Origin: an uncultured Clostridia bacterium
GTDB lineage: Bacteria; Bacillota; Clostridia; Peptostreptococcales; Acidaminobacteraceae
Assembly (NCBI GenBank): GCA_927417275.1
Contig: CAKMJV010000033.1
Span: 1-64,000 of the forward strand
DNA: 64,000 bases
Direction: 5' to 3'
Below, in pieces: positions 49,743 to 59,086 of the stretch. Under the pieces are notes generated by a model that was not told the DNA's origin, did not search any database, and worked only from the letters and a program-made list of their open reading frames with translations. Within the stretch, counting starts at the first letter, position 1. The number at the start of each line of letters is the position of its first letter. The position numbers and the translations under genes are program-made.

Positions 49743-50831
49743 ATGAATAATTTAAGATTGCAACGCGTACGTCATTTTATGGTTGAAGCGAGAATTGATC
49801 ACCTTTTATTATCATCGCCAGATGCGATTTACTATTTGCTGGATGTATCATTTAATCCGGGAGAACGCATGTTGGTGCTATCGATTACACAGTCAGAAAC
49901 TAAATTGATCATAAGCGCGCTTTTTCCGATTCAGCGTGATTTAGGCGTGGAAGTGATTCATTTTAATGATTCGCAAAATCCAATCGCGCTTTTAGCTGGC
50001 GATATTCGCGATGGCATAACGGTTGGGATCGATAAAAATTGGCCCAGTCATTTTCTATTACAACTCATGTCTCTAAAAAAAGAAGTACATTATATGGAAG
50101 GTTCTTTATGTATCGATCATGCGCGTTTGTGCAAGGATGATGAAGAAATTAAACGCATGAGAGAAGCCTCAAAAATAAATGACCAAGTCATCAGTGAAAT
50201 CATAGAAATTATTAAAACAGAAGGTAAAAAGGGGAATTTAACAGAACGCGCACTTCAAAAGAAAGTCGTCGAAATAAACGAAAAACTTGGCGTTCATGAA
50301 ATGTCATTCACACCCACGATTTGCTTTGGTGCCAATGGTGCACAGCCCCATCACGACACAGACGATACGATATTAACAGAAAATCAAGCCATCGTCATAG
50401 ATATAGGCGGACGAGCAAATGGGTATTGTTCAGATATGACGCGTAGTCTCTATTTTGGCACCCCATCAGAAAAATACAAGATGGTTTATGAACTGGTATT
50501 AAAAGCGAACTTAGCAGCCATAGAAGCCGTCAAGCCTGGCGTGCCATTAAGTGAGATTGATGCTGCGGCTCGACGTGTCATTTCAGATGCAGGTTATGGT
50601 GAATATTTCACACATCGTACAGGGCATGGCATAGGGATCATGGTACATGAGTTTCCAGACGTAAGTGATCAAAGCAAAAGTATTTGTCAAGAAGGCATGA
50701 TTTTCTCCATTGAGCCAGGGATTTATTTGTTAGATGCGTTTGGTGTGCGCATAGAAGACCTCGTATGTGTTACGAGCAGTGGCTGTGAAGTATTAAATGC
50801 GTACCCAAAAGCCCTAATCAGTATTATGTAA
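49743..50831 (+). CDS. M24-family aminopeptidase (Xaa-Pro type)
   Basis: 362 residues: N-terminal creatinase-like domain (1-130) and C-terminal pita-bread metallopeptidase. Metal ligands and catalytic His are seen in VIDIGGRANGYCSDMTRS (two Asp), HRTGHGIGIMVHE (His), FSIEPGIYL (Glu) and GVRIEDLV (Glu). It removes N-terminal residues next to proline from peptides in the cytosol. RBS AGGAG region before the ATG. TATAAT at 49688-49693 may be its -10. No co-transcribed partner is evident. Confidence 0.92.
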   Translation: MNNLRLQRVRHFMVEARIDHLLLSSPDAIYYLLDVSFNPGERMLVLSITQSETKLIISALFPIQRDLGVEVIHFNDSQNPIALLAGDIRDGITVGIDKNWPSHFLLQLMSLKKEVHYMEGSLCIDHARLCKDDEEIKRMREASKINDQVISEIIEIIKTEGKKGNLTERALQKKVVEINEKLGVHEMSFTPTICFGANGAQPHHDTDDTILTENQAIVIDIGGRANGYCSDMTRSLYFGTPSEKYKMVYELVLKANLAAIEAVKPGVPLSEIDAAARRVISDAGYGEYFTHRTGHGIGIMVHEFPDVSDQSKSICQEGMIFSIEPGIYLLDAFGVRIEDLVCVTSSGCEVLNAYPKALISIM

Positions 50832-50868
50832 TGTAATTGTAAAGTTTTTAAAAACGGTGTTTTTAATG

Positions 50869-50897
50869 TTGTAACGGTTGTTTAGATGTGTTAGAAT
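50869..50897 (+). promoter_or_regulatory. Promoter of the YdjM-like gene
   Basis: TTGTAA (50869-50874), 17-bp spacer, TAGAAT (50892-50897), 33 bp before the ATG. Confidence 0.65.
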
Positions 50898-50930
50898 GGT
50901 TGACATAAGATTATGACATAAGGAGAAATA

Positions 50931-51896
50931 ATGGACCCTATAACACACGGACTAGTAGGCGTTGCTTTATCCGCATTTTCTGGCAGCGCAGTATCCATGG
51001 ATAACCCTTTAACCATGGGAGCAATGTTAGGTGCAATGTCACCCGATTTAGATTTTGTGATTCGAATTTTCAAAGATGATGCTGCTTATTTGGAACATCA
51101 TAGAGGCGCTTCTCACACAATTCCATTTTTAATAGGATTTAGTGTCGTTATTACTGTTTTATTGTCTCAAATGGGATTGGCTTCATTTAATTTTTTAACC
51201 ACACTCATATGGACCTTTATTGGCGCCCTGTCACACACAGGTCTTGATATCCTAAATTCATATGGTGCAAAGTTGTTTAGAAAAAAATATAAAGTGAATA
51301 TACTTACATTATATGATCCCGTGATTACACTCGTAGGTATCTTCTTAATTTTTAACGGTGAAAATACGCCGATCCAGTTGTTTTTATCCGCTACATTTGT
51401 GACAGGTTACCTATATTTTAGGCACCGTAGTCGATTGCACGCCGTAAATTATTTAAGGGGCATATTCGAGCGGACGTATCAAAAGGTAGAGGTATTTGTT
51501 ATGCCTTCACTAAAAGCCTTTTATAAATGGGATTTTGTGATTCACACCGCGACGCAAGATATGGTTGGTCAATTTAACCCATGGTTTTATTTGTTTAAAA
51601 ATGAAGCGTGTATAAGCATTAAGCAGACATTACAAACGGATGATCAAGTCTATATGGAAACGTTTAAAGCATCTGCTGTGGGCATCATTTTTGCTGAATT
51701 TTCACCTAATGTGCATTTGACTGTGATTAAAGATGAAGAAAATGCGCAAATCATCCTCAAAGCAACGGATTTAAGGTATTTTTTCAAAGAAAACTTTTTG
51801 CATCATGCAACTTTGGTTTTAGATGAAAATCTTAATTACGTCTCTTCTTTTTTACATCCATATAAACTTAATAAAATGATTCCTGTATACCAATAA
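50931..51896 (+). CDS. YdjM-family membrane-bound metal-dependent hydrolase
   Basis: 321 residues. The N terminus MDPITHGLVGVALSAF, then LGAMSPDLDFVIRI and HHRGASHTIPFL, matches the His/Asp motif set of the YdjM (LexA-binding inner-membrane hydrolase) family. About five membrane helices lie within residues 1-165 and a soluble domain follows (about 190-321). The catalysed reaction is not established for most members. RBS AAGGAG. Stands alone between its promoter and a terminator. Confidence 0.85.
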   Translation: MDPITHGLVGVALSAFSGSAVSMDNPLTMGAMLGAMSPDLDFVIRIFKDDAAYLEHHRGASHTIPFLIGFSVVITVLLSQMGLASFNFLTTLIWTFIGALSHTGLDILNSYGAKLFRKKYKVNILTLYDPVITLVGIFLIFNGENTPIQLFLSATFVTGYLYFRHRSRLHAVNYLRGIFERTYQKVEVFVMPSLKAFYKWDFVIHTATQDMVGQFNPWFYLFKNEACISIKQTLQTDDQVYMETFKASAVGIIFAEFSPNVHLTVIKDEENAQIILKATDLRYFFKENFLHHATLVLDENLNYVSSFLHPYKLNKMIPVYQ

Positions 51897-51899
51897 TTA

Positions 51900-51950
51900 A
51901 TAGAGGCATCTTAGGTGATTAAATCATTTGAGACAGCCTCTTATTTTTTT
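51900..51950 (+). terminator. Terminator after the YdjM-like gene
   Basis: Outer stem AGAGGC/GCCTCT with an imperfect inner stem around GGTGAT/ATCATT, followed by TTATTTTTTTT. Confidence 0.8.
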
Positions 51951-51973
51951 TGGTATAATAGCATCATACAAAT

Positions 51974-51999
51974 GGAACTTTTTTATAGACGGTTGCGTC
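51974..51999 (+). promoter_or_regulatory. Autoregulatory ECF sigma promoter
   Basis: GGAAC (51974-51978), 17-bp spacer, CGTC (51996-51999), the -35/-10 form recognised by many ECF sigma factors. The start codon of the sigma gene follows 35 bp later. A vegetative TATAAT at 51954-51959 may give basal expression. Confidence 0.75.
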
Positions 52000-52033
52000 A
52001 AAAGAGTATACCTTTCATGAGAGGAGTGGAAAA

Positions 52034-52597
52034 ATGGAATCAATGCTCATCGAAAAAAGCATCCAAGGTGACGTTGCGAGCTTTGAAAAACTCATTGTTA
52101 AATACAATAGATATGTTTATAATATTGCATTTAGAATGATGGGCAATGAAGAAGATGCAAAGGACATGTCTCAAGAAGCACTAATAAAAGCGTTTAGGGC
52201 GATAAGCCAATTCAAAATGGAAGCCAATTTTTCTACATGGTTATACCGTATCACCATAAATACTTGCAAAGATGAAATGAGAAAACGTAAAGAAAATGTA
52301 CTTTCTTATGATGTTGAAGTAGCCGATGAGGGCACTTTAAAAGACATTATAGGAGATGACCGAGGGAATCCGATTTTAATCTATGAAAAACTCGAGTTAA
52401 AAGAATCGATTGAAACGGCACTAAATGCGCTGTCAGAAGATAATAAATCAGTGATTGTTTTAAAAGACTTGTTGGGTTATTCCTACGAAGAAATCGGAGA
52501 AATACTTCAAATACCCATCGGAACGGTGAGGTCTAGACTCAACCGAAGTCGATCGGCACTGAAAAAAATATTACAAATTCAACTTGCAGAAAATTAG
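52034..52597 (+). CDS. ECF-family RNA polymerase sigma factor (SigW/RpoE-like)
   Basis: 187 residues. Region 2 contains YNIAFRMMGNEEDAKDMSQEALIKAFRAISQFKMEANFSTWLYRITINTCKDEMRKRK, and region 4 contains LKDLLGYSYEEIGEILQIPIGTVRSRLNRSRSALKKIL; no region 1 or 3, as expected for ECF factors. It is co-transcribed with a zinc-finger anti-sigma factor starting 15 bp downstream. The promoter GGAAC-N17-CGTC upstream predicts positive autoregulation, probably in response to envelope stress. Confidence 0.95.
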   Translation: MESMLIEKSIQGDVASFEKLIVKYNRYVYNIAFRMMGNEEDAKDMSQEALIKAFRAISQFKMEANFSTWLYRITINTCKDEMRKRKENVLSYDVEVADEGTLKDIIGDDRGNPILIYEKLELKESIETALNALSEDNKSVIVLKDLLGYSYEEIGEILQIPIGTVRSRLNRSRSALKKILQIQLAEN

Positions 52598-52612
52598 AAA
52601 GGAGTGACGTTG

Positions 52613-53875
52613 ATGAAATGTGAACAAGCAAGAGATTTAATGCATGCATTTGTAGATGATCAAGTGCAATCAAAAGAAATAGAAAAACTGAATCAACATA
52701 TAGACTCCTGTGAATCATGCACAGTTGAATTTGAAGAAATCAAATATTTGGTTCAACTTATGGGAGAAATGGATTTGAAAGCATTACCTAAAGGATTCGA
52801 AGAAGAATTACACGAAAAATTGGTTTTGGCAGCTCAAGATTTTGAAAAACCAAGTTGGTTTGATGTAATAATCAAGAAACTAAAAACTTTTAAAATGAAG
52901 CGCATGTATTATGGCTTTGCAGCAGTACCAGTTATGATTATGATCGTCGTATTTGCTACTCGAGGTTTTAATCCCTTGAAAGGTTCAATGGAAGAGTCGG
53001 CCATGGACGTTATGGAATATGGCATGCTTGAAGTAGAAACCGTCGCTGCAAGTTTAGATGCAAATGGTTTACGTGCTAATTTCAGCGAAAGTGCTTTGCC
53101 TGCTGGAAGCATATCAACAGATGCAAAACCTAAATCTGAATCATTATCAGACTTAGAGAATACAGACCTCGACTATCGTGAAGGTCGTCTCATCATCCAA
53201 AGTGCAAACCTAAGACTTGATTTAGAAAAATACGATGATGTCATCGCTCAAATTCATGAAATGGTGAATCAAACAGGGGGATATATTGAAAGTGAGTCCA
53301 CTTCCTTTAAATACTATAACTCTGATGAAGACAATTTAAAATATGGTTATTTAACATTACGTGTGCCTGCAGAGGGGTATGGTTCTATAATCACTTCTAT
53401 CAAGTCACTTGGATTGGTGGTTAATGAATCAAATAACGCCTCAGACATAACAAAGATGTACCGTGATACGGCAGCTGAAATAGAGAACTTAAAAGTGACG
53501 GAAGCAAGATTTCGAGAAATTATGGCACAAGCAGTTGAAATAGAAGACATTTTAAACATAGAAAATGAGTTGACACGACTAAGAGGTTCTATTTCAAATT
53601 ACGAAAAACAGATTCAAGATTGGGAAGCGTTGGTAGACATGACGACTATATACGTCGAGCTCAATGAAGTTAAAAATTTAAAACCCGTCGTTGAACCGAT
53701 TGATGATTCTTTGATTGGTAAAGCGATTGACGGTTTGATTGGTACAGTGAATCGCATTATACGTGGACTAGAAAACATGTTTATTTGGATCATTTCTGTA
53801 TCGCCATATCTTATCGCTTTAGCAATAGCCGGTTTATTAGTAGGTAAGTTATATAAAAAGAGGAGGTTAAAATAA
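52613..53875 (+). CDS. Membrane anti-sigma factor: zf-HC2 plus DUF4349 domain
   Basis: 420 residues. The cytosolic N terminus has the zinc-binding anti-sigma motif of the HC2 type (CEQARDLMHAFVDD...HIDSCESC). One membrane helix (about 100-118) follows, then an extracytoplasmic DUF4349 domain (about 180-385: RLIIQSANLRLDLEKYDDVIAQI; GGYIESES; LTLRVPAEGY) with a coiled coil (DTAAEIENLKVTEARFREIM), and a C-terminal membrane helix. It should hold the upstream sigma factor at the membrane until an external signal acts. The ATG at 52613 has AAAGGAG eight bases upstream. Confidence 0.9.
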   Translation: MKCEQARDLMHAFVDDQVQSKEIEKLNQHIDSCESCTVEFEEIKYLVQLMGEMDLKALPKGFEEELHEKLVLAAQDFEKPSWFDVIIKKLKTFKMKRMYYGFAAVPVMIMIVVFATRGFNPLKGSMEESAMDVMEYGMLEVETVAASLDANGLRANFSESALPAGSISTDAKPKSESLSDLENTDLDYREGRLIIQSANLRLDLEKYDDVIAQIHEMVNQTGGYIESESTSFKYYNSDEDNLKYGYLTLRVPAEGYGSIITSIKSLGLVVNESNNASDITKMYRDTAAEIENLKVTEARFREIMAQAVEIEDILNIENELTRLRGSISNYEKQIQDWEALVDMTTIYVELNEVKNLKPVVEPIDDSLIGKAIDGLIGTVNRIIRGLENMFIWIISVSPYLIALAIAGLLVGKLYKKRRLK

Positions 53876-54615
53876 TGAAAAATAAATTAATGGCAGGATT
53901 ATCATTTGTAATGGTACTTGTACTTATGGTAGGCGTAATAGCATCTGTGAACCCATCCACAGTGTCTATGGCAGATGTAACGGGAACGGATCCTAAACTT
54001 GTTACTGTAAGTGGAGAAGGCAAAATCGTCGTAACACCAGATTTAGCATATATAGACATCGGTGTACAAACTAAAAACAAAGATGCAGCAATCGCTCAAC
54101 AAGAAAATGCAAAACTTATGGAAGCGGTTATAGCAGCCATAAAAGCAAAAGGCATTAAAACTGAGGATATTAAAACGACTGGGTATTCACTTTATCAAAC
54201 ATATGACTATTATGCAGATAAGCAAGGTGACCCGTATTATCTAGCAAACAACACTGTAAATGTCAAAGTAAATGACATTAAACTTGTTGGATCACTCATT
54301 GACACAGCAACAAAAGCAGGCGCAAATTCAATTAATAGTATTCGATTTACGATTAAAGACGATAGTCAATACTATCAAGAGGCACTAAAACTTGCGATGA
54401 ATAATGCAAAAGGAAAAGCTACAGCGATTATGACTACATTCTCAAAAGTGCCTGGCGTTCCTTACAGTGTTTCAGAATCTAGTTATGGTGGCGGCATCAT
54501 TTATGATTATGGTGTAACAAAAGCCATGGGTGATCAAGCGATGGAAGCATCAACCCCTATAGAAGTCGGCGAGTTAACCATCACTGCAAATGTAAGTGTA
54601 TCTTACGATTATTAA
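53875..54615 (+). CDS. SIMPL (DUF541) domain secreted protein
   Basis: 246 residues. Signal peptide (about 1-24), then the SIMPL/DUF541 fold: LVTVSGEGKIVVTPDLAYIDIGVQTKNKDA, GIKTEDIKTTGYSLYQTYDY, and the C-terminal ITANVSVSYDY. Known relatives act at the cell envelope in some bacteria, but no common activity is established. The start overlaps the anti-sigma stop (TAATG) with AGGAGG upstream, so it is the third gene of the sigma operon and presumably part of its stress response. Confidence 0.9.
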   Translation: MKNKLMAGLSFVMVLVLMVGVIASVNPSTVSMADVTGTDPKLVTVSGEGKIVVTPDLAYIDIGVQTKNKDAAIAQQENAKLMEAVIAAIKAKGIKTEDIKTTGYSLYQTYDYYADKQGDPYYLANNTVNVKVNDIKLVGSLIDTATKAGANSINSIRFTIKDDSQYYQEALKLAMNNAKGKATAIMTTFSKVPGVPYSVSESSYGGGIIYDYGVTKAMGDQAMEASTPIEVGELTITANVSVSYDY

Positions 54616-54633
54616 AATAAAAATATATTAATC

Positions 54634-54669
54634 AGTCTCACGGTGTAAATCATACCGTGAGACTTTTTA
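54634..54669 (+). terminator. Terminator of the ECF sigma operon
   Basis: Perfect 11-bp stem AGTCTCACGGT (54634-54644) / ACCGTGAGACT (54654-54664), then TTTTAT. Confidence 0.92.
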
Positions 54670-54684
54670 TATTTAGACGTCCTG

Positions 54685-54693
54685 TGTTATAAT
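54685..54693 (+). promoter_or_regulatory. polA promoter, extended -10
   Basis: TGTTATAAT, an extended -10 (TG-N-TATAAT), 38 bp before the polA start; no good -35. Confidence 0.55.
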
Positions 54694-54730
54694 AATGTGA
54701 AGTACAGTATAGGTTTATAAAGGAGTCGAG

Positions 54731-57361
54731 ATGAAAGAGCGTATAGTAATAGTAGATGGCAACAGTTTAATCAATAGAGCGTATTTCGCTATGTCAGAAC
54801 TCAAAAATTCTAAGGGATTATATACAGGTGGCATCCACGGTTTAACTTCTATGGTTTTGAGTTTAATAGAATCTTTTGACCCAAAGTATTTTTGTGTTGC
54901 ATTTGATATGAAAGGACCGACGTTTAGACATCTTACTTATGATGCATATAAAGGCACGCGCAAAGGGATGCCCGATGAGTTGGCGATGCAGATGCCCGTG
55001 GTAAAGGAAATCTTAGATGTTTTAAGAATTCCTCGTATTGAATTATCAGGATTTGAAGCAGATGATTTAATCGGCACGGTTGCAAAAAATGCGATTGACT
55101 TAGGCATAGAAGCAAATGTCATTACGGGTGATAAAGACGCATTGCAATTGGTTGCGATGGGGGTAAAAGTTCATATAACTAAAAAAGGCATTACGAATTT
55201 ACAAGCCTATGATGAATTTGCTGTTTTCGAAGAATTGGGCGTTCATGCCAATCAGGTTATTGATTATAAAGGCTTGAGTGGCGATGCTTCTGATAATATT
55301 CCTGGAATTCCAAGTATTGGACCAAAGACAGCTGCCAAATTATTAGCGACATTTGGTACAGTTGAGTCCCTCATAGAAAGATCAGATGAAATAGAGAATA
55401 AGCGCATTAGGGGACTCGTGGATGAATTTGCTGAGCAAGCATTGTTATCCAAACGGTTAGCGACGATTGTTACAGAAGTACCCGTCGATTTTGATTTTTC
55501 TTTTTTAGAACTGTCGGAACCCAATTTGGAAGAAGCTGTTGCTGCGTTTAAGCATTATGAACTGAATCAATTGTTAAGTCGATTAAAAGTTAAAACAGAA
55601 ACCACTTCAAAAGTTGAAACGGTTTCCTATTTAAATAGTAAACAGCTCTTGGAAATGCTTAATGGGTCCAATGGTTTTGCTTTCAAGTTGTTTTACGAGC
55701 GCATAGGCATACAGAAAAACACATTAATGGGCGCAGCATTTTTTGTGAACGATGGGTTCTATTTGCTTGAGAACCTAGAGGGCCTTATCGATTTAAAAGA
55801 AGTATTTGAAAGCATACGTATTTCTAAGTATGGCTATGATGTTAAAAAAGAATATTTATACCTTATGCAAATGGGGATCGATCTTAATGGCATGATGTTT
55901 GATGGCTATATTGCCGCATATCTAATAGATCCAGCACGTCGAACATATGATTTAGCGGATTTGGTTTTTGAACATCAAGCTTTAAAAATCACATCAGAAG
56001 AGGACTTGTTAGGTAAAGGTGCTAAGAAAGTAAAACTTTCTGATGTAAGTAATGAGACCTTTACTCAGTATATGTTGTCTCAAATGCGTGCGATTGTCGC
56101 ATTAAAAAGTCACTACGAACCCATTTTAGAAAAGATGAATTTGAAGCGCTTGCTACACACGGTTGAGATGCCGCTGGTAAAAATACTCGCTGATATAGAG
56201 TTTACAGGTTTCAAAGTAGATGTGTCTCAAGTAGATCTCATAGATGCTCAATTGATTCAGAAAATCGATGAGATGGAGACCAGTATCTACGAAATGGCTG
56301 GTGAATCATTTAATATCAACTCTCCCAAACAATTAGGTGTTATTTTGTTTGATAAGTTGGCATTGCCAAGTGGTAAAAAAACAAAGACGGGTTATTCAAC
56401 TGGCCATGATGTGTTAGAAAAACTTATGAATAAACACCCGATCGTAAATGAAATTATAGAATACAGAATGTACACGAAGTTAAAGTCCACTTATATTGAT
56501 GGACTGAGAGTGGTTATAGATCCTGACTCTCATCGGGTTCATACATCGCTCAATCAAACGGTTACGGTTACAGGACGTTTAAGTTCTACAGAACCCAATC
56601 TACAAAATATTCCGATTCGCTTGCCTTATGGCCGAAAAGTAAGAAGATTTTTTATAGCAGATGAAGGCTGCATCCTTTTGGATGCCGATTATTCACAGAT
56701 TGAGTTAAGAGTTTTGGCACATCTATCTAAAGATGAAAAACTGGTGGAAGCATTTAAAAATGATTTGGATATTCACACTTTAACCGCCTCACAAGTCTTT
56801 CATATAAAAGAAGAAGAAGTCACATCGCTTCAAAGAAGTAGGGCCAAAGAGGTTAACTTCGGAATCGTATACGGTATGGGTGACTTCGGTTTATCAGAAA
56901 GCCTTGATATTTCGAGAAAAGATGCAAAAACGTATATTGAAAACTATTTTATGAGTTATCCAAAAGTAAAAACTTTCATGGATGAAATTATCGAAAATTG
57001 TAAAGAAGATGGATATGTTGAAACCATTCTAAACAGAAGAAGAACGGTTGACGACATCAACCACAGTAATTTTATGATGCGATCTGCTGCAGAACGCATC
57101 GCCAGAAATACGCCGATACAAGGCAGTGCTGCAGATATTATTAAGCTCGCTATGATCAAAGTTTATCAAGCATTAAAAGCCGGTAACTATCGTTCAAAAC
57201 TCATTCTTCAGGTACACGATGAGTTGATATTAAATGTGCCGTTTGAAGAGTTAGAAGCGATAAAGGATTTGCTAAAAGTGTGCATGGAAGAAGCATATGC
57301 GCTTTGTGTGCCCCTTAAAATAGATATGAATATAGGAGCGAGTTGGTATGATGCCAAATAG
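54731..57361 (+). CDS. polA: DNA polymerase I with inactive 3'-5' exonuclease domain
   Basis: 876 residues. 5'-nuclease domain (1-285): VDGNSLINRAYFAM, FDMKGPTFRH, ITGDKDALQLV and the H3TH GDASDNIPGIPSIGPKTAAKLL. The middle domain (about 295-460) keeps the fold, but the first proofreading motif (normally Asp-x-Glu) reads FKLFYERIG and the second is also altered, so 3'-5' exonuclease activity is not expected, as in many Bacillota and Taq. Polymerase motifs A (DADYSQIELR), B (RSRAKEVNFGIVYGMGDFGLS) and C (LQVHDELIL) are intact. It fills gaps in repair and Okazaki maturation. It overlaps coaE by 14 bp. Confidence 0.97.
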   Translation: MKERIVIVDGNSLINRAYFAMSELKNSKGLYTGGIHGLTSMVLSLIESFDPKYFCVAFDMKGPTFRHLTYDAYKGTRKGMPDELAMQMPVVKEILDVLRIPRIELSGFEADDLIGTVAKNAIDLGIEANVITGDKDALQLVAMGVKVHITKKGITNLQAYDEFAVFEELGVHANQVIDYKGLSGDASDNIPGIPSIGPKTAAKLLATFGTVESLIERSDEIENKRIRGLVDEFAEQALLSKRLATIVTEVPVDFDFSFLELSEPNLEEAVAAFKHYELNQLLSRLKVKTETTSKVETVSYLNSKQLLEMLNGSNGFAFKLFYERIGIQKNTLMGAAFFVNDGFYLLENLEGLIDLKEVFESIRISKYGYDVKKEYLYLMQMGIDLNGMMFDGYIAAYLIDPARRTYDLADLVFEHQALKITSEEDLLGKGAKKVKLSDVSNETFTQYMLSQMRAIVALKSHYEPILEKMNLKRLLHTVEMPLVKILADIEFTGFKVDVSQVDLIDAQLIQKIDEMETSIYEMAGESFNINSPKQLGVILFDKLALPSGKKTKTGYSTGHDVLEKLMNKHPIVNEIIEYRMYTKLKSTYIDGLRVVIDPDSHRVHTSLNQTVTVTGRLSSTEPNLQNIPIRLPYGRKVRRFFIADEGCILLDADYSQIELRVLAHLSKDEKLVEAFKNDLDIHTLTASQVFHIKEEEVTSLQRSRAKEVNFGIVYGMGDFGLSESLDISRKDAKTYIENYFMSYPKVKTFMDEIIENCKEDGYVETILNRRRTVDDINHSNFMMRSAAERIARNTPIQGSAADIIKLAMIKVYQALKAGNYRSKLILQVHDELILNVPFEELEAIKDLLKVCMEEAYALCVPLKIDMNIGASWYDAK

Positions 57362-57974
57362 TAGCCCCTATAAAGTGGGCATAACAGGTGGTATAGGTTC
57401 TGGTAAAAGTGTGATGACAAAGTATTTGATTCGTAAAGGTTACAAGGTAATCGATGCAGATCAAATTGCAAGAGAGGTTGTTGAACCGGGTAAAAAGGGT
57501 TTAAGTAGCATCGTTGAGTCCTTTGGATCTGATTTGTTAACTGAAAGCGGTACTTTAAATCGCGAAAAGTTGGGTCGACTTATATTTGATGATCAAGAAG
57601 CGCGTTTTCGACTAAATGCGATACTACATCCACTCATAAAAGATGAAATCGCAAGTCAGATCCAAGCATTAGGAACGGATGGTCTCGTTTTTGTTGATGT
57701 GCCTTTACTGTTTGAAACAAACAGTCAGGCGCAATACGATGAAACGGTTTTAGTATATGCCACAGAAGACATCTGTTTAGAACGTATCGTCAAAAGAGAT
57801 GAAATATCACACGAACTCGCCTATAAGAAGATTAATGCACAAATAGCGATCGATGATAAAGTCAAATTAGCAACGTATGTCATCGATAATTCAAAATCCT
57901 TAGATGCGTTTTATCGTGCGGTGGATTTGTATTTATCGGCATTAGAATCTCGACAAATAAATAACGAACGTTGA
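57348..57974 (+). CDS. coaE: Dephospho-CoA kinase
   Basis: 208 residues. P-loop GITGGIGSGKSVM, then VIDADQIAREVVEPG (substrate Asp), the LID region with VLVYATEDICLERIVKRDEIS, and a DVPLLFET motif, all typical of CoaE, which performs the last step of coenzyme A synthesis. The start overlaps the end of polA by 14 bp; a second ATG at 57351 is equally possible. Linkage polA-coaE is common in Bacillota. Confidence 0.96.
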   Translation: MMPNSSPYKVGITGGIGSGKSVMTKYLIRKGYKVIDADQIAREVVEPGKKGLSSIVESFGSDLLTESGTLNREKLGRLIFDDQEARFRLNAILHPLIKDEIASQIQALGTDGLVFVDVPLLFETNSQAQYDETVLVYATEDICLERIVKRDEISHELAYKKINAQIAIDDKVKLATYVIDNSKSLDAFYRAVDLYLSALESRQINNER

Positions 57975-57999
57975 ATATGTTCATTTATTAATTTATAAT
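57971..57999 (+). promoter_or_regulatory. Promoter of the nicotinate phosphoribosyltransferase gene
   Basis: TTGAAT (57971-57976, overlapping the coaE stop), 17-bp spacer, TATAAT (57994-57999), 34 bp before the start. Confidence 0.7.
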
Positions 58000-58032
58000 G
58001 AAATGGACTATTATTAGGAAGGAAGAATCCAA

Positions 58033-59073
58033 ATGAAACAGTTAGACAGTATGGTGGATATCAAAGACATAACCATAAGCGCTGATCGATTAATGCATAG
58101 TGCAACACATGATGAAATATTAAAGGGTCATACTACCGATATTTATTTTTTAAGAACGTTAGACATTTTAAAAGATTTAGAACTTGATTCAACTGAAGTT
58201 GTCGCGGAGATTTTTCCAAGAAAACCTGGTGTACTTGCCGGGATAAAAGAAGCTATAAATTTGTTAGAGGGTCGTGGTTTAGAAATTTGGGCTGTTGATG
58301 AAGGTGAGACTTTTGAAACGAAGGAAACCATCATGCGTATAAAAGGCAAGTATAAAGATTTTGCGATTTTTGAAACCACGTTGCTGGGTATGATGGCGAG
58401 TGCATCAGGCTGGGCAACCGCATCGCGTATCGTAAAAGAAGCTTGTGGCGATAAATTCTTTTTATGCTTTGGCGCACGTCATGTGCATCCTGCAGTAGCA
58501 CCTGTTATGGAACGTGCTGCAATTATAGGTGGCGCAGGTGGTGTTAGTTGTATATTAGCTGCAAAATTAAGTGGCATTGAACCTTCTGGTACAGTACCGC
58601 ATAGTGCGATGCTCGTTGCTGGCGATACATTACCCGTTGCATTGACATACGATAAAATATCGGATCCAAGTCATAACCGTATAATTTTAGTAGATACGTT
58701 TAAAGACGAGGTAGAAGAGGCGATACGTATCGCAAAAGCCTTAAAAGGAAAACTTTACGGCGTGAGATTGGATACACCAAGTGAACGTGGTGGTGTAACC
58801 AGTGGGCTGGTTAAAGAAATGCGTGCGAAATTAGACCTAGAAGGACTCTCAGAGGTTAAAATATTTGTTTCAGGTGGACTTACGCCTGAAAAAATAAAAA
58901 CGCTTATAGAGGCTGGCGCAGATGCATTTGGTGTGGGAAGTTTTATATCAGCAGCGTCGCCAATAGACATGACCATGGACATAAAAATGGTGAATGGAAA
59001 AGCGGTTGCAAAAAGAGGAAGAATTCCAGGTTTGGTTGAAAACTCTAAATTGAAAATCGTTAAGTCGTTATAG
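58033..59073 (+). CDS. Nicotinate phosphoribosyltransferase (short type)
   Basis: 346 residues, in the nicotinate/quinolinate phosphoribosyltransferase fold. Motifs: TTDIYFLRTLDIL near the N terminus, FGARHVHPAVAPVMERAAIIGGAGGVSC, PSGTVPHSAM (substrate loop with His), VRLDTPSERGG and IFVSGGLTPEKIKTLIEAGADAFGVGSFI (PRPP phosphate-binding). It makes nicotinate mononucleotide from nicotinate and PRPP in NAD salvage. Shorter than PncB (about 400-490) and closer to the short form seen in archaea and Clostridia. Single gene with own promoter and terminator. Confidence 0.9.
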   Translation: MKQLDSMVDIKDITISADRLMHSATHDEILKGHTTDIYFLRTLDILKDLELDSTEVVAEIFPRKPGVLAGIKEAINLLEGRGLEIWAVDEGETFETKETIMRIKGKYKDFAIFETTLLGMMASASGWATASRIVKEACGDKFFLCFGARHVHPAVAPVMERAAIIGGAGGVSCILAAKLSGIEPSGTVPHSAMLVAGDTLPVALTYDKISDPSHNRIILVDTFKDEVEEAIRIAKALKGKLYGVRLDTPSERGGVTSGLVKEMRAKLDLEGLSEVKIFVSGGLTPEKIKTLIEAGADAFGVGSFISAASPIDMTMDIKMVNGKAVAKRGRIPGLVENSKLKIVKSL

Positions 59074-59086
59074 AATCACATAAAAA

